NCBI GenBank assembly: GCA_050014815.1
Contig: JBEKCP010000258.1
Span: 1 to 8,153, forward strand
Direction of reading: 5' to 3'
Length of the DNA: 8,153 nucleotides
Source: JBEKCP01 sp050014815
GTDB taxonomy: Bacteria > Planctomycetota > Planctomycetia > Pirellulales > Thermoguttaceae
Part shown: positions 1 through 5,806 of the stretch, piece by piece
Numbering within the stretch: the first letter of the stretch is position 1
How the letters are laid out: each line of letters opens with the position of its first letter
The notes under the pieces: model-generated
Told to the model about the DNA's origin: nothing
Database searches by the model: none
Seen by the model: the letters and a program-made list of their open reading frames with translations, nothing else
Position numbers and translations under genes: made by a program

Positions 1-2577
1 CGGCCATTGCTCGCCGCGTTCGCCCGCCAGGCCGTCGAAGATCGACCGGGCTTCGTCCTCCCGCAGCAAAACAAGCAGGCAGAGGCCCGCCTTGTACCGG
101 ATCTGTTGCCCCACCTCCGGCGAATCGAAGGTCCGAGATTGGTCCTGGTACTCAACCAAGGCCTCCGCATATTTCCCCGCGTCAAACAAGGAGTCGCCGC
201 GTTCCAGGGGACTGGGGGTCTCCGGGAGAGATTGACGGAGGCCCCGAACCTCGCACAAGCCGACCCCGTGCGGCCAATCGATGGCGAACACTCCGGGTTC
301 CCCCGTTCGCGGCGCAAAGGGATCGAAGAAGTCCACCGGCTGCAGGCTGCCGATTTCCAATTGAAGATGATCACCGATCTTGCTCGCCTTGAGGCGAAGC
401 AGGCCGGGCGGCACGTCGGCCGCTGCGAGGTACTGCGTCCGCAACGCGACAGGGCCGCGCAGAATCTGCAGCTCGATCACCCCCTGCCCCTTGCGGTTCT
501 CGGCAAACGAAGCTGCGCGCGACGGCTTGGGCTGGCCCGCCGCCTTCTCGGGCGGCATCGTGCGAAGCTGAAACCGGTATTCGCGATTGTCGTGCACGAT
601 CGAATCGGGCCGCCCGCCTGCATCAGGGCCAATGATGGCCGCGTTCAGCACCAATCCCAACTGGTCGGCCTTCTCCCAGGAGGCGTCGAAAACTGCCTCC
701 AGGAGCACGCGTCCTGCGCTGGCCACGCGCGTCGCCAATACGGATCCGGTTCCTTGCTTGCCGGCCGGCGCGTCTTTTCGCGACAAGGCGTCTTTTCCGA
801 CGGCCACCGTGGCCGGGTCGAATGCGGCCGGAAGATCGGTGAACGGCGCGGAAAGATGGAAGACGGTCTCCCAGTTCTGAAGCCGTCGCTGGAGCGCCAC
901 CCGGATGGTTTCGGCCTTTTCGGCGTCGCGCTCCGTCAAGAGAGCGAGTAACGCCTCGATCTGCGCCAGTTGTGCCGCCGCGAGCGTCGGCCGCTTCAGT
1001 TGCTCCTGCAACCCGGCGGCAAGACGCTGGACAAGGCGCGCCCGAGCTTGCGTCGCCTGTTCCGGGGCCCGCCGGTCGAGTTCGACGATCTTTGCATCGA
1101 CGGCCGCCAACCGCTCGGCCGACCAGTCGCCGGCGTCGAAGTCCGCTTCCAACGAGGTGACCAAGGTCGCGGTCTGACGGTCCGCCCGGCTCTGGACCAC
1201 CAGGTAGCTGCCGATGATCATTATCAGGAACGCCGCGCCGGCAATAGCCGAGATAGCGGGCCGACGCGCCACGGTGCGCCACAATCGTGTGATCGGGCCT
1301 TCGCACCGCGCCAGGATCGCCTCTCCGGCGAGGAATCGCGCCAGGTCGTCGGCCAGGTCGCCTGCACTCCCGTAGCGCCGGGCCGGGTCGTGGGCCATCG
1401 CGTGCAGGCAGATCGTCTCCAGGTCGCGATGGATCCGCGGCGCAAACCGTCGCGGGGGCGGCGGCTCGTCCGTTTGTACCTGGCGAATCACCTCGCCGCT
1501 GCTGCCCAGAAACGGCGGCCGGCCGCAAAGCAGGTAATAGAGCACGGCGCCCAACGCGTAAATGTCCGAGTGCGTGCCAACCTGATGCACATGCCCCGCC
1601 GCCTGCTCCGGCGCCATGTAGGCCGGCGTTCCCAGCACCTGGCCGGAATGCGTCAGATCGCTCTCCGTAAAGGCCAACTGCTTGGCCAGTCCGAAATCCA
1701 TCAGCATCGGCTGCCCGGAAGCCCCCTCCACCATCACGTTGCTCGGCTTAATGTCACGGTGGAGGATACCGCGGTGGTGGGCGTGGTCGACGGCCCGAGC
1801 GAGCCCGAGCAGTATTTCGGCCGCTTCGCGCCCGTTGGGCTTGTGATCCTTTGCCCATTGAGCGAGGGTCCGGCCCTCGACAAGGGCCATGCTGATGTAC
1901 GGCCGACCGCCGGATCGGCCGACTTCGTAGATCGTGCAAATGTTGGGATGCTGGAGGCCGGCCGCAGCCCGCGCCTCCCGCAGGAACCGCTCCCAATCCT
2001 CCTCGTCCAGCCAATGCTCCGCCAGCGGCATCTTCACCGCCACGATGCGGTCGAGGACGCGATGGCGGGCGCGGAGGACCATGCCCATCCCACCCCGCCC
2101 GAGGACCTCGATTACGTCATGGTCGGGGATCTCCGGCAACTCCGCCTGTTGCGGGGGCGCGGACCGGGCGTCCTCTTGGCCCACGTCACGCGGGACGAAG
2201 GTCTGCGTGGGGGCGTCGCCCGCCGGGCGTGGTTGAGCAGTGGCCGCCTTGCCGTCCGCCACGTGCGGATCGCAAATGATGTCGGGGAGCGTTACGCTCC
2301 CGTCTGGCAAAGCCTCCGTCAACGTCTCCGCGTCAGCGGGCAGGCAAGGAAGATGATCCTCCCAGGTCGGGGGCCGACCGCTGCGGTATTCACGGTCGAT
2401 GCGCAACAACTCGCGGAGCAGCGCCGGTCGATCGGCCGGTGCCGCATCTGCCAGGAACTGCTCGGTCGTCGGCTGTTGGCCCGACTTCCACGCGTCCTCG
2501 AAAGCCAGGCAGACGCAGTCGATGCGCCGCTGCAACGAGAGCGACAGCGTGGGGTCGTGCGCAGAGTCGTTGTCCAT
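1..2577 (-). CDS. Membrane-anchored Hanks-type Ser/Thr protein kinase with TPR-like C-terminus (3' end cut by window)
   Basis: A frame open from ATG at 2577 to the left edge gives 859 residues with no stop. An N-terminal domain (about 1-145, ending in a Pro/Ala/Gln-rich linker) precedes the kinase domain (about 152-420). That domain has a glycine loop GRGGMGMV at 160-167, ATP-anchoring Lys182 in VAVKM, catalytic HRDIKPSN with Asp275, DFG at 294-296 and APE at 322-324, so an active enzyme is expected. A hydrophobic segment at about 441-461 should place the kinase in the cytoplasm and the rest outside or in the periplasm. Residues about 570-780 form a domain I do not recognise. Residues about 790-850 (ERGDSLFDAGKYAEALVEY) look like a TPR-type helical repeat. 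The start is supported by AAGGA (2587-2591) nine bases upstream. The gene lies 22 bp after the sigma factor gene on the same strand, so co-transcription is likely. Kinase identity is firm; the substrate is unknown. Confidence 0.95.
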   Translation of the reverse strand, partial: MDNDSAHDPTLSLSLQRRIDCVCLAFEDAWKSGQQPTTEQFLADAAPADRPALLRELLRIDREYRSGRPPTWEDHLPCLPADAETLTEALPDGSVTLPDIICDPHVADGKAATAQPRPAGDAPTQTFVPRDVGQEDARSAPPQQAELPEIPDHDVIEVLGRGGMGMVLRARHRVLDRIVAVKMPLAEHWLDEEDWERFLREARAAAGLQHPNICTIYEVGRSGGRPYISMALVEGRTLAQWAKDHKPNGREAAEILLGLARAVDHAHHRGILHRDIKPSNVMVEGASGQPMLMDFGLAKQLAFTESDLTHSGQVLGTPAYMAPEQAAGHVHQVGTHSDIYALGAVLYYLLCGRPPFLGSSGEVIRQVQTDEPPPPRRFAPRIHRDLETICLHAMAHDPARRYGSAGDLADDLARFLAGEAILARCEGPITRLWRTVARRPAISAIAGAAFLIMIIGSYLVVQSRADRQTATLVTSLEADFDAGDWSAERLAAVDAKIVELDRRAPEQATQARARLVQRLAAGLQEQLKRPTLAAAQLAQIEALLALLTERDAEKAETIRVALQRRLQNWETVFHLSAPFTDLPAAFDPATVAVGKDALSRKDAPAGKQGTGSVLATRVASAGRVLLEAVFDASWEKADQLGLVLNAAIIGPDAGGRPDSIVHDNREYRFQLRTMPPEKAAGQPKPSRAASFAENRKGQGVIELQILRGPVALRTQYLAAADVPPGLLRLKASKIGDHLQLEIGSLQPVDFFDPFAPRTGEPGVFAIDWPHGVGLCEVRGLRQSLPETPSPLERGDSLFDAGKYAEALVEYQDQSRTFDSPEVGQQIRYKAGLCLLVLLREDEARSIFDGLAGERGEQWP

Positions 2578-2599
2578 CCGCGATTTCCTTGTCCAGCAA

Positions 2600-3265
2600 T
2601 CACGCGGAAGCAAACCCCTCCCTCAGTTCCTGTTTCCAGGTATCCCGGATCAGCCTCAATCGCCGCTCGACGGTAGGCAGGGAACGGCCGATCCGGGCTG
2701 CGATTTCTTCGCTCGTATACCCCTGGAGCTTGCAAATCGCAATCCGCTCTAATTCCTTCTCGCCCAATAGGCGGAACAGCCGGTCCACCGATTCGACCAT
2801 CTCGGCGGCGAAGTCGGGTGTCGGCTCGGGGCCTGCCACCTGCCCAATCCCGCCCCCGCCCTCCGACGAGCAGCCGTCTCCGAGCACCGACTCGCCGGCC
2901 ACTTTCCCGCCGCCTCGCTTCTTCCGCCTCTGCGCCCTCAGTTCGTCGCAGGCCTTTCGCTCCGTAATCCGGACGATCAGGTGCCATAGGTCGTGGCGGT
3001 CGTGCAAGTCGGGAAAAAGGTTGTCCCGGGCGCGACGGCAAAAACTCTCAAAGACGACCATCGCGATGTCCTCCTCGTCGGCAACGCGCCGGGAAGCGGA
3101 GCGGAGCTTCCTGCGGGCGAGGCCGACGAGCCTGCGAAAGTACCGTTGCCACAGCCTGGCCGCGGCCGTCTGCTCACCGGCCTTCAGGCCCTCGATCCAT
3201 TGACTGACGGAGGCTTCGACGCGCGACGCCGACTGCGACGAACTGCTACCACGTTCGTGGGACAC
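2600..3265 (-). CDS. ECF-type RNA polymerase sigma factor paired with the kinase
   Basis: This 221-aa protein would direct RNA polymerase to a dedicated promoter set. Residues about 30-115 fit sigma region 2, including the acidic stretch DEEDIAMVVFESFCRR and the following LWHLIVRITERKACDEL. A Gly/Ser/Pro-rich linker covers about 118-152. Residues about 160-215 fit region 4, with the helix-turn-helix stretch YTSEEIAARIGRSLPTVERR. No anti-sigma gene is next to it. Instead a transmembrane Ser/Thr kinase starts 22 bp downstream, and sigma factors of this kind next to such kinases are a known planctomycete arrangement. Control by phosphorylation is therefore an inference. The start codon is GTG (plus-strand CAC at 3263-3265), chosen because AGGGAG (3275-3280) lies nine bases upstream and a promoter lies just beyond. 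The exact ECF subgroup cannot be told here. Confidence 0.9.
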   Translation of the reverse strand: MSHERGSSSSQSASRVEASVSQWIEGLKAGEQTAAARLWQRYFRRLVGLARRKLRSASRRVADEEDIAMVVFESFCRRARDNLFPDLHDRHDLWHLIVRITERKACDELRAQRRKKRGGGKVAGESVLGDGCSSEGGGGIGQVAGPEPTPDFAAEMVESVDRLFRLLGEKELERIAICKLQGYTSEEIAARIGRSLPTVERRLRLIRDTWKQELREGFASA

Positions 3266-3291
3266 TTCGGCCGTCTCCCTTATAACCTCCT

Positions 3292-3319
3292 ATTATAGGT
3301 GTGGTGGTAAGTCTTGCAA
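3292..3319 (-). promoter_or_regulatory. Sigma70-like promoter of the sigma factor/kinase unit
   Basis: On the minus strand TTGCAA (3314-3319) is followed after 16 bases by a perfect TATAAT (3292-3297). Transcription should start near 3285, leaving about 20 bases of leader that contain the AGGGAG ribosome binding site. The -10 box sits in a short inverted repeat, CCTAT-T-ATAGG (3288-3299 region), and the -35 box in the palindrome CTTGCAAG (3313-3320), so a regulator could bind here. Housekeeping-type boxes argue that the unit is not simply autoregulated by its own ECF factor. Confidence 0.6.
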
Positions 3320-3508
3320 GGGGGGCAGGTGGGAACAACTCTTCCGGCTCAAGAGCGGGGGGGCCGGAGATGGGTAACTCTCGCCGGGGCCGGGCCCGAC
3401 CCTTCGCACCCGGTGATGGGTTGGCGGCACGAATTGCGATTACCCCAATAGACAAGACCTCGGCAGCGTCCCGCATCCCGAGACCATTCCCAATTAAGGA
3501 GCCGCAGC

Positions 3509-3577
3509 ATGAGGCGATCGTTTTTCTCGTTGCTCGGCGTCGCTGGGTTCAGCACAATGGGAAGGCCGGTACGATGA
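3509..3577 (+). CDS. Short leader ORF (22 aa) overlapping the next gene by ATGA
   Basis: The translation is MRRSFFSLLGVAGFSTMGRP plus Val-Arg. A near-ideal ribosome binding site, TAAGGAG (3495-3501), stands seven bases before the ATG. Its TGA (3575-3577) overlaps the ATG of the 134-aa gene (3574-3576), the classic layout for translational coupling. The Arg-Arg start and hydrophobic run resemble the beginning of an export signal with no mature protein behind it. So it is either a true leader peptide that feeds ribosomes into the next gene or the 5' stump of a lost secreted-protein gene. The 243 bp between this ORF and the sigma factor gene hold that gene's promoter and otherwise nothing I recognise. 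Confidence 0.4.
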   Translation: MRRSFFSLLGVAGFSTMGRPVR

Positions 3578-3978
3578 ACACCTCTTCCGTCCAAACGGCC
3601 TTGCGCATTCTTCGTGATGAACTGTTTCCCGGCTCCATGCCCTCAGCGGCCGGAGAGAATCCGCCGCACGATCTCCGCACCAAGGCCGATTTTGTTCGCG
3701 CCGTAGAGGCGCTGGCTGGTGACTTCAGCAGGCGTGCGTTTGCGGAGTCCGACATCTACGACATGAAGGCCGTCTTCGTGCTCTGCCCCTACAACACCTG
3801 GAAGCAAACCTTTGGGGAACCACGAGACGTCGAAGAATATCATGTTGCGGCCTGCCACCGTGCCGTTCGGATGTGGGAGCAGCCCTGCAGTGACGGAGTG
3901 GTCCGCTGCGTTGGGTATTTCGTGGACGATCCCCACGATGGTCGATGGGTTGTCTTGACGCGAGTATGTCTCTTCTAA
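3574..3978 (+). CDS. Hypothetical protein, 134 aa
   Basis: I do not recognise this protein. It starts MNTSSVQTALRILRDELFPG and ends in a conserved-looking block, MWEQPCSDGVVRCVGYFVDD followed by WVVLTRVCLF. An aromatic residue, Cys-x-Asp-Gly and a terminal RVxLF suggest a small beta-rich fold. The stretch NTWKQTFGEP also looks like a motif before a predicted turn. It has no signal peptide and no transmembrane segment. The frame stays open upstream to about 3301, but the start at 3574 is preferred because it overlaps the stop of the 22-codon leader ORF and has GGAAGG (3561-3566) seven bases upstream. The gene stands alone on the plus strand and converges with the 111-aa membrane protein gene. 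That it is coding is fairly likely; its function is unknown. Confidence 0.65.
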   Translation: MNTSSVQTALRILRDELFPGSMPSAAGENPPHDLRTKADFVRAVEALAGDFSRRAFAESDIYDMKAVFVLCPYNTWKQTFGEPRDVEEYHVAACHRAVRMWEQPCSDGVVRCVGYFVDDPHDGRWVVLTRVCLF

Positions 3979-4021
3979 TGGGGATTCCGACTTTTGGGTG
4001 AACGAAATGTGAGGGTTTCAG

Positions 4022-4048
4022 CGGGGTGTGCGTCAGCCCCCGGATTTT
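4022..4048 (+). terminator. Possible intrinsic terminator of the 134-aa gene
   Basis: CGGGG (4022-4026) can pair with CCCCG (4038-4042) across an 11-base loop and is followed by GATTTTCT, a short T run. It lies about 45 bases after the stop codon. The stem is only five pairs, so this is weak on its own; the larger hairpins at 4104-4149 may do the real work. Confidence 0.3.
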
Positions 4049-4103
4049 CTGAGGCATGGCTCGGATGTCCAAAGGTGGTCGAAGTCGGAGGGTTGAAACG
4101 GAA

Positions 4104-4149
4104 GTGCCCTGAGAGCATGGGGCTCCCAGGGCACTGGTGCCTTTGGCAC
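4104..4149. terminator. Two tandem hairpins between convergent genes, probable bidirectional terminator
   Basis: The first hairpin pairs GTGCCCTG (4104-4111) with CAGGGCAC (4127-4134), then an A-C mismatch, then GAGC (4113-4116) with GCTC (4122-4125), loop 4117-4121: twelve pairs. The second pairs GTGCC (4137-4141) with GGCAC (4145-4149) over a TTT loop. They start five bases after the minus-strand stop at 4154. On that strand the larger hairpin is followed by TTCCGTTTC, a modest T-rich tail. No long T run is present on the plus strand. The rest of 3979-4153 holds nothing else I can recognise beyond the weak hairpin at 4022. Confidence 0.6.
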
Positions 4150-4153
4150 ATCC

Positions 4154-4489
4154 TCAGCTCGGATCCTTGGCGCGTAGAGCGTGTGGAATTGCGACTGAAG
4201 GAAGGAGAAGTCCATGTGTACTTGGGGTGAGAATCACAGTTCCGTCCGCCTGAACGATTCCAGAGACTTCCCCGCGACCATTCGGGGGTATACGCCTGCC
4301 AATGGTCAGAAGGAGCGCGTTCATGTCAACCGCGGGTTGCGGCGGGCAGAGCCACGGCTTGACAAGCGAGATCCAGAGCGAGAGTGCTATGGCCCACGCG
4401 GTCATTGCCGCCAGGAGATGCCGCAAGCGAAACTGATACCAGCGGCGTTTGGGCTTTGGTCCAGCGGGTTGGGGTTCTGTTACGCTCAT
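4154..4489 (-). CDS. Small single-pass membrane protein with planctomycete WYQF signature, 111 aa
   Basis: The N-terminus carries RRWYQFRLRHLLAAMTAWAI, basic and aromatic residues leading straight into a hydrophobic helix (about 22-47). This arrangement is common in small membrane proteins of Planctomycetota and I take it as a lineage marker, not a functional clue. The remainder (about 50-111) should be extracytoplasmic, with a stretch SGIVQADGTVILTPSTHG that suggests a small beta domain. The frame is open upstream to 4735, but that part overlaps the neighbouring 66-aa gene. The ATG at 4489, just before the basic stretch, is the natural start, although no good ribosome binding site precedes it. 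The gene is the last of the minus-strand block and ends five bases from the hairpin terminator. Its role is unknown. Confidence 0.7.
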   Translation of the reverse strand: MSVTEPQPAGPKPKRRWYQFRLRHLLAAMTAWAIALSLWISLVKPWLCPPQPAVDMNALLLTIGRRIPPNGRGEVSGIVQADGTVILTPSTHGLLLPSVAIPHALRAKDPS

Positions 4490-4650
4490 GTCATCTTGCT
4501 CGTTGCCACCAACGCCCAGTCTGGCCGCCGCCGTACTCTCCAGCATCAGCCAGGCCCGAACTACACTCGATTCTACCTGGGGTCGGAAGCCGAAACCACC
4601 GCCGAGGCGTCCGCGCAGCGGCTCAGCGGCCAGGTCGTGTTGGTAATGAC

Positions 4651-4851
4651 TCAGTTGTCCATAAATCGCCCGGCAAACAGGAACAGAAGGACTGAGGCCG
4701 CCATAAGTGTGCCGCCGAAGTACGGTCCTCCCCAATCACAGTACCAGACGATAGCTCCCAGGACGAGCACCAGCACAGCGACCCCGTATCGAAGCAGCGG
4801 GCTAAGCCCGGCCCACCATTCATAGAAACGTGGCCCGAACGGCTCGTACAT
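4651..4851 (-). CDS. Small two-helix membrane protein, 66 aa
   Basis: The protein begins MYEPFGPRFYEWWAGLSPLL and has two hydrophobic segments, about 23-39 and 48-62, joined by a Gly/aromatic turn (YCDWGGPYFGG). It ends FAGRFMDN. Short proteins of this aromatic, two-helix type are familiar from planctomycete genomes but have no assigned function that I know. The ATG at 4851 is chosen over the upstream in-frame extension to 4947 because AGGAG stands eight bases before it, and the extension would be translated through the hairpin cluster at 4885-4927. A gap of 161 bases separates it from the 111-aa gene downstream. That gap holds no gene I can support. Confidence 0.7.
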   Translation of the reverse strand: MYEPFGPRFYEWWAGLSPLLRYGVAVLVLVLGAIVWYCDWGGPYFGGTLMAASVLLFLFAGRFMDN

Positions 4852-4884
4852 AACTATCGCTCCTGCCAACGGGACGCATGGCGG

Positions 4885-4927
4885 TCGCCGCAGGGCGATT
4901 CCCGAAGGGAACTTTGCCGCCGTGCGG
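4885..4927. repeat. Cluster of three miniature hairpins, downstream side of WD40 fragment
   Basis: Three inverted repeats follow each other almost without spacing: TCGCC-GCAG-GGCGA (4885-4898), TTCCC-GAA-GGGAA (4899-4911) and CCGC-CGT-GCGG (4917-4927). Stems are four to five pairs with loops of three or four bases. A similar cluster sits on the other side of the WD40 fragment at 5253-5291. No T run follows, so these do not look like terminators. Confidence 0.6.
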
Positions 4928-4950
4928 TGTTGGCCGCTACCTTTCAATGT

Positions 4951-5292
4951 TCACTTCTCGACTTCCTTGACCATCCTTACATCCCACAGTTCGATCGACT
5001 TGTCCCGACTGCCCGAAGCGAGGGTGTTTCCGTCCGGGCTGAACGCCACGGACAGAACCCCTATGGTAGAGACGTTCCTACCGCTGGCGACCTCCCACAA
5101 TTTAATCGACTTGTCGTGACTGCCCGAGGCCAAGGTTCTTCCGTTCGGGCTAAACGCCACGGATGAAACTACTTCCGTATGCCCTTTAAGTGTGGCTGTC
5201 TCCTTGCCAGTAGCGACGTTCCACTTGATTGTCCAACGGTAGGTGCTGGTCGCCACCGCAGGTGGTCGCCGAAGGCGACGCTGCGGCCGCAT
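4951..5292 (-). pseudogene. Truncated and internally deleted WD40-repeat gene fragment
   Basis: The frame encodes about two and a half WD40 beta-propeller blades: IKWNVATGKETATLKGHTE, then VAFSPNGRTLASGSHDKSIK with LWEV, then VAFSPDGNTLASGSRDKSIE with LWDV, ending VRMVKEVEK. A propeller needs about seven blades, so this is far too short. Two further signs of decay are visible. The last two blades repeat every 111 bases (4994-5052 against 5105-5163), 37 codons, where 42 residues is usual, so the Gly-His linker is missing in frame. The first blade reads IKWNV instead of IKLWNV. The N-terminal part, MRPQRRLRRPPAVATSTYRW, is encoded by the hairpin cluster at 5253-5291 and looks foreign. No ribosome binding site precedes the ATG at 5292; a TTG at 5325 is an alternative. 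Transcription with the upstream coiled-coil genes remains possible. Confidence 0.7.
5253..5291. repeat. Cluster of three miniature palindromes at the 5' edge of the WD40 fragment
   Basis: Three palindromes lie in a row: CCACC-GCA-GGTGG (5253-5265), GTCGCC-GAA-GGCGAC (5265-5279) and the perfect TGCGGCCGCA (5282-5291). The two looped ones have three-base loops of the form GNA, which are known to make unusually stable DNA hairpins. The cluster lies between the stop of the second coiled-coil gene (5306) and the first recognisable WD40 residue, exactly where the WD40 gene has lost its 5' part. Confidence 0.65.
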
Positions 5293-5305
5293 CGTGTTGG
5301 GCTCG

Positions 5306-5806
5306 TCATTTTGTTCTAGGAGCAAACGGGTCTACGCCGGGTTCGATCTTAACTGGCGAGTCTGTTTCGGCTGAAGTTGCTGGAGGCTTGTCGCCCGGTT
5401 TGTGAGGAAACGCCCGATCGACCGTCGCCCGCAACTCCGCCACCTGCACGGCCAATTCCTTTACCAGGAAGCCGAACGTTGCCATCGCGGCCTTCTCTGC
5501 GGCGGCTTTATCAATCGCGGAATTCTCCATCTCTGCAATCTTCTTGTCGTCAGCCGCCTGTTCCTTCTTGAGTTCCTTGTTCACGGCCTCCAAGGCGGCG
5601 ATACGCCGCTCGGCCGCCGATTTTTGTTCGATCCGTTGTTTGCGAATCTGTGCGAGTTCGTGTTTCCGCAGCTCGATTTCTCTCCGCAGAAGCTCTAGCG
5701 GCTGTCCGCCGGACGAAGGAGGATCGGCTCCCCATCCCCCGGGAGCCCCGAACAAGGCAATCGCTACGAAAGTACAGACAGTTCTCGGCTTGCCAACGAC
5801 GTTCAC
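5306..5806 (-). CDS. Secreted coiled-coil protein B, 166 aa (paralogue of the preceding gene product)
   Basis: A signal peptide (about 1-27, hydrophobic core FVAIALFGAPGG, likely cut after GGWGA) precedes a charged coiled coil at about 36-100 rich in Glu, Lys and Ala (RREIELRKHELAQIRKQRIE). A second helical part (about 105-130) contains KELAVQVAELRATVDRAFP, and the tail is Pro-rich and ends DPFAPRTK. Residues 63-95 match residues 76-108 of the neighbouring coiled-coil protein at 18 of 33 positions by eye, so the two are tandem duplicates. The start is GTG at 5806, supported by GAAAGGAG six bases upstream. This GTG shares bases with the TGA of the previous gene (GTGA), so translation is probably coupled. 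It likely acts in the periplasm as an oligomer; the partner is unknown. Confidence 0.8.
   Translation of the reverse strand: MNVVGKPRTVCTFVAIALFGAPGGWGADPPSSGGQPLELLRREIELRKHELAQIRKQRIEQKSAAERRIAALEAVNKELKKEQAADDKKIAEMENSAIDKAAAEKAAMATFGFLVKELAVQVAELRATVDRAFPHKPGDKPPATSAETDSPVKIEPGVDPFAPRTK

Noticed and set aside
7..951. 314-aa open frame on the plus strand
   Set aside because: It is antisense to the C-terminal part of the kinase, which is open and continuous in the minus frame through TPR-like sequence.
970..2676. 568-aa open frame on the plus strand
   Set aside because: It lies opposite the kinase, whose full set of catalytic motifs fixes the coding strand. The composition (Arg, His and Gln rich) is typical of an antisense frame in GC-rich DNA, and there is no ribosome binding site.
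3391..3398. Palindrome CGGGCCCG in GC-rich DNA upstream of the leader ORF
   Set aside because: It is a short GC-only palindrome expected by chance here, with no paired site or promoter next to it.
4214..4825. 203-aa open frame on the plus strand
   Set aside because: It is antisense to both small membrane protein genes, which have membrane-helix patterns, and in one case a clear ribosome binding site, on the minus strand.
4994..5163. Two similar 59-base units 111 bases apart, considered as a CRISPR-like or tandem DNA repeat
   Set aside because: They encode successive WD40 blades; the similarity is explained by protein repeats.
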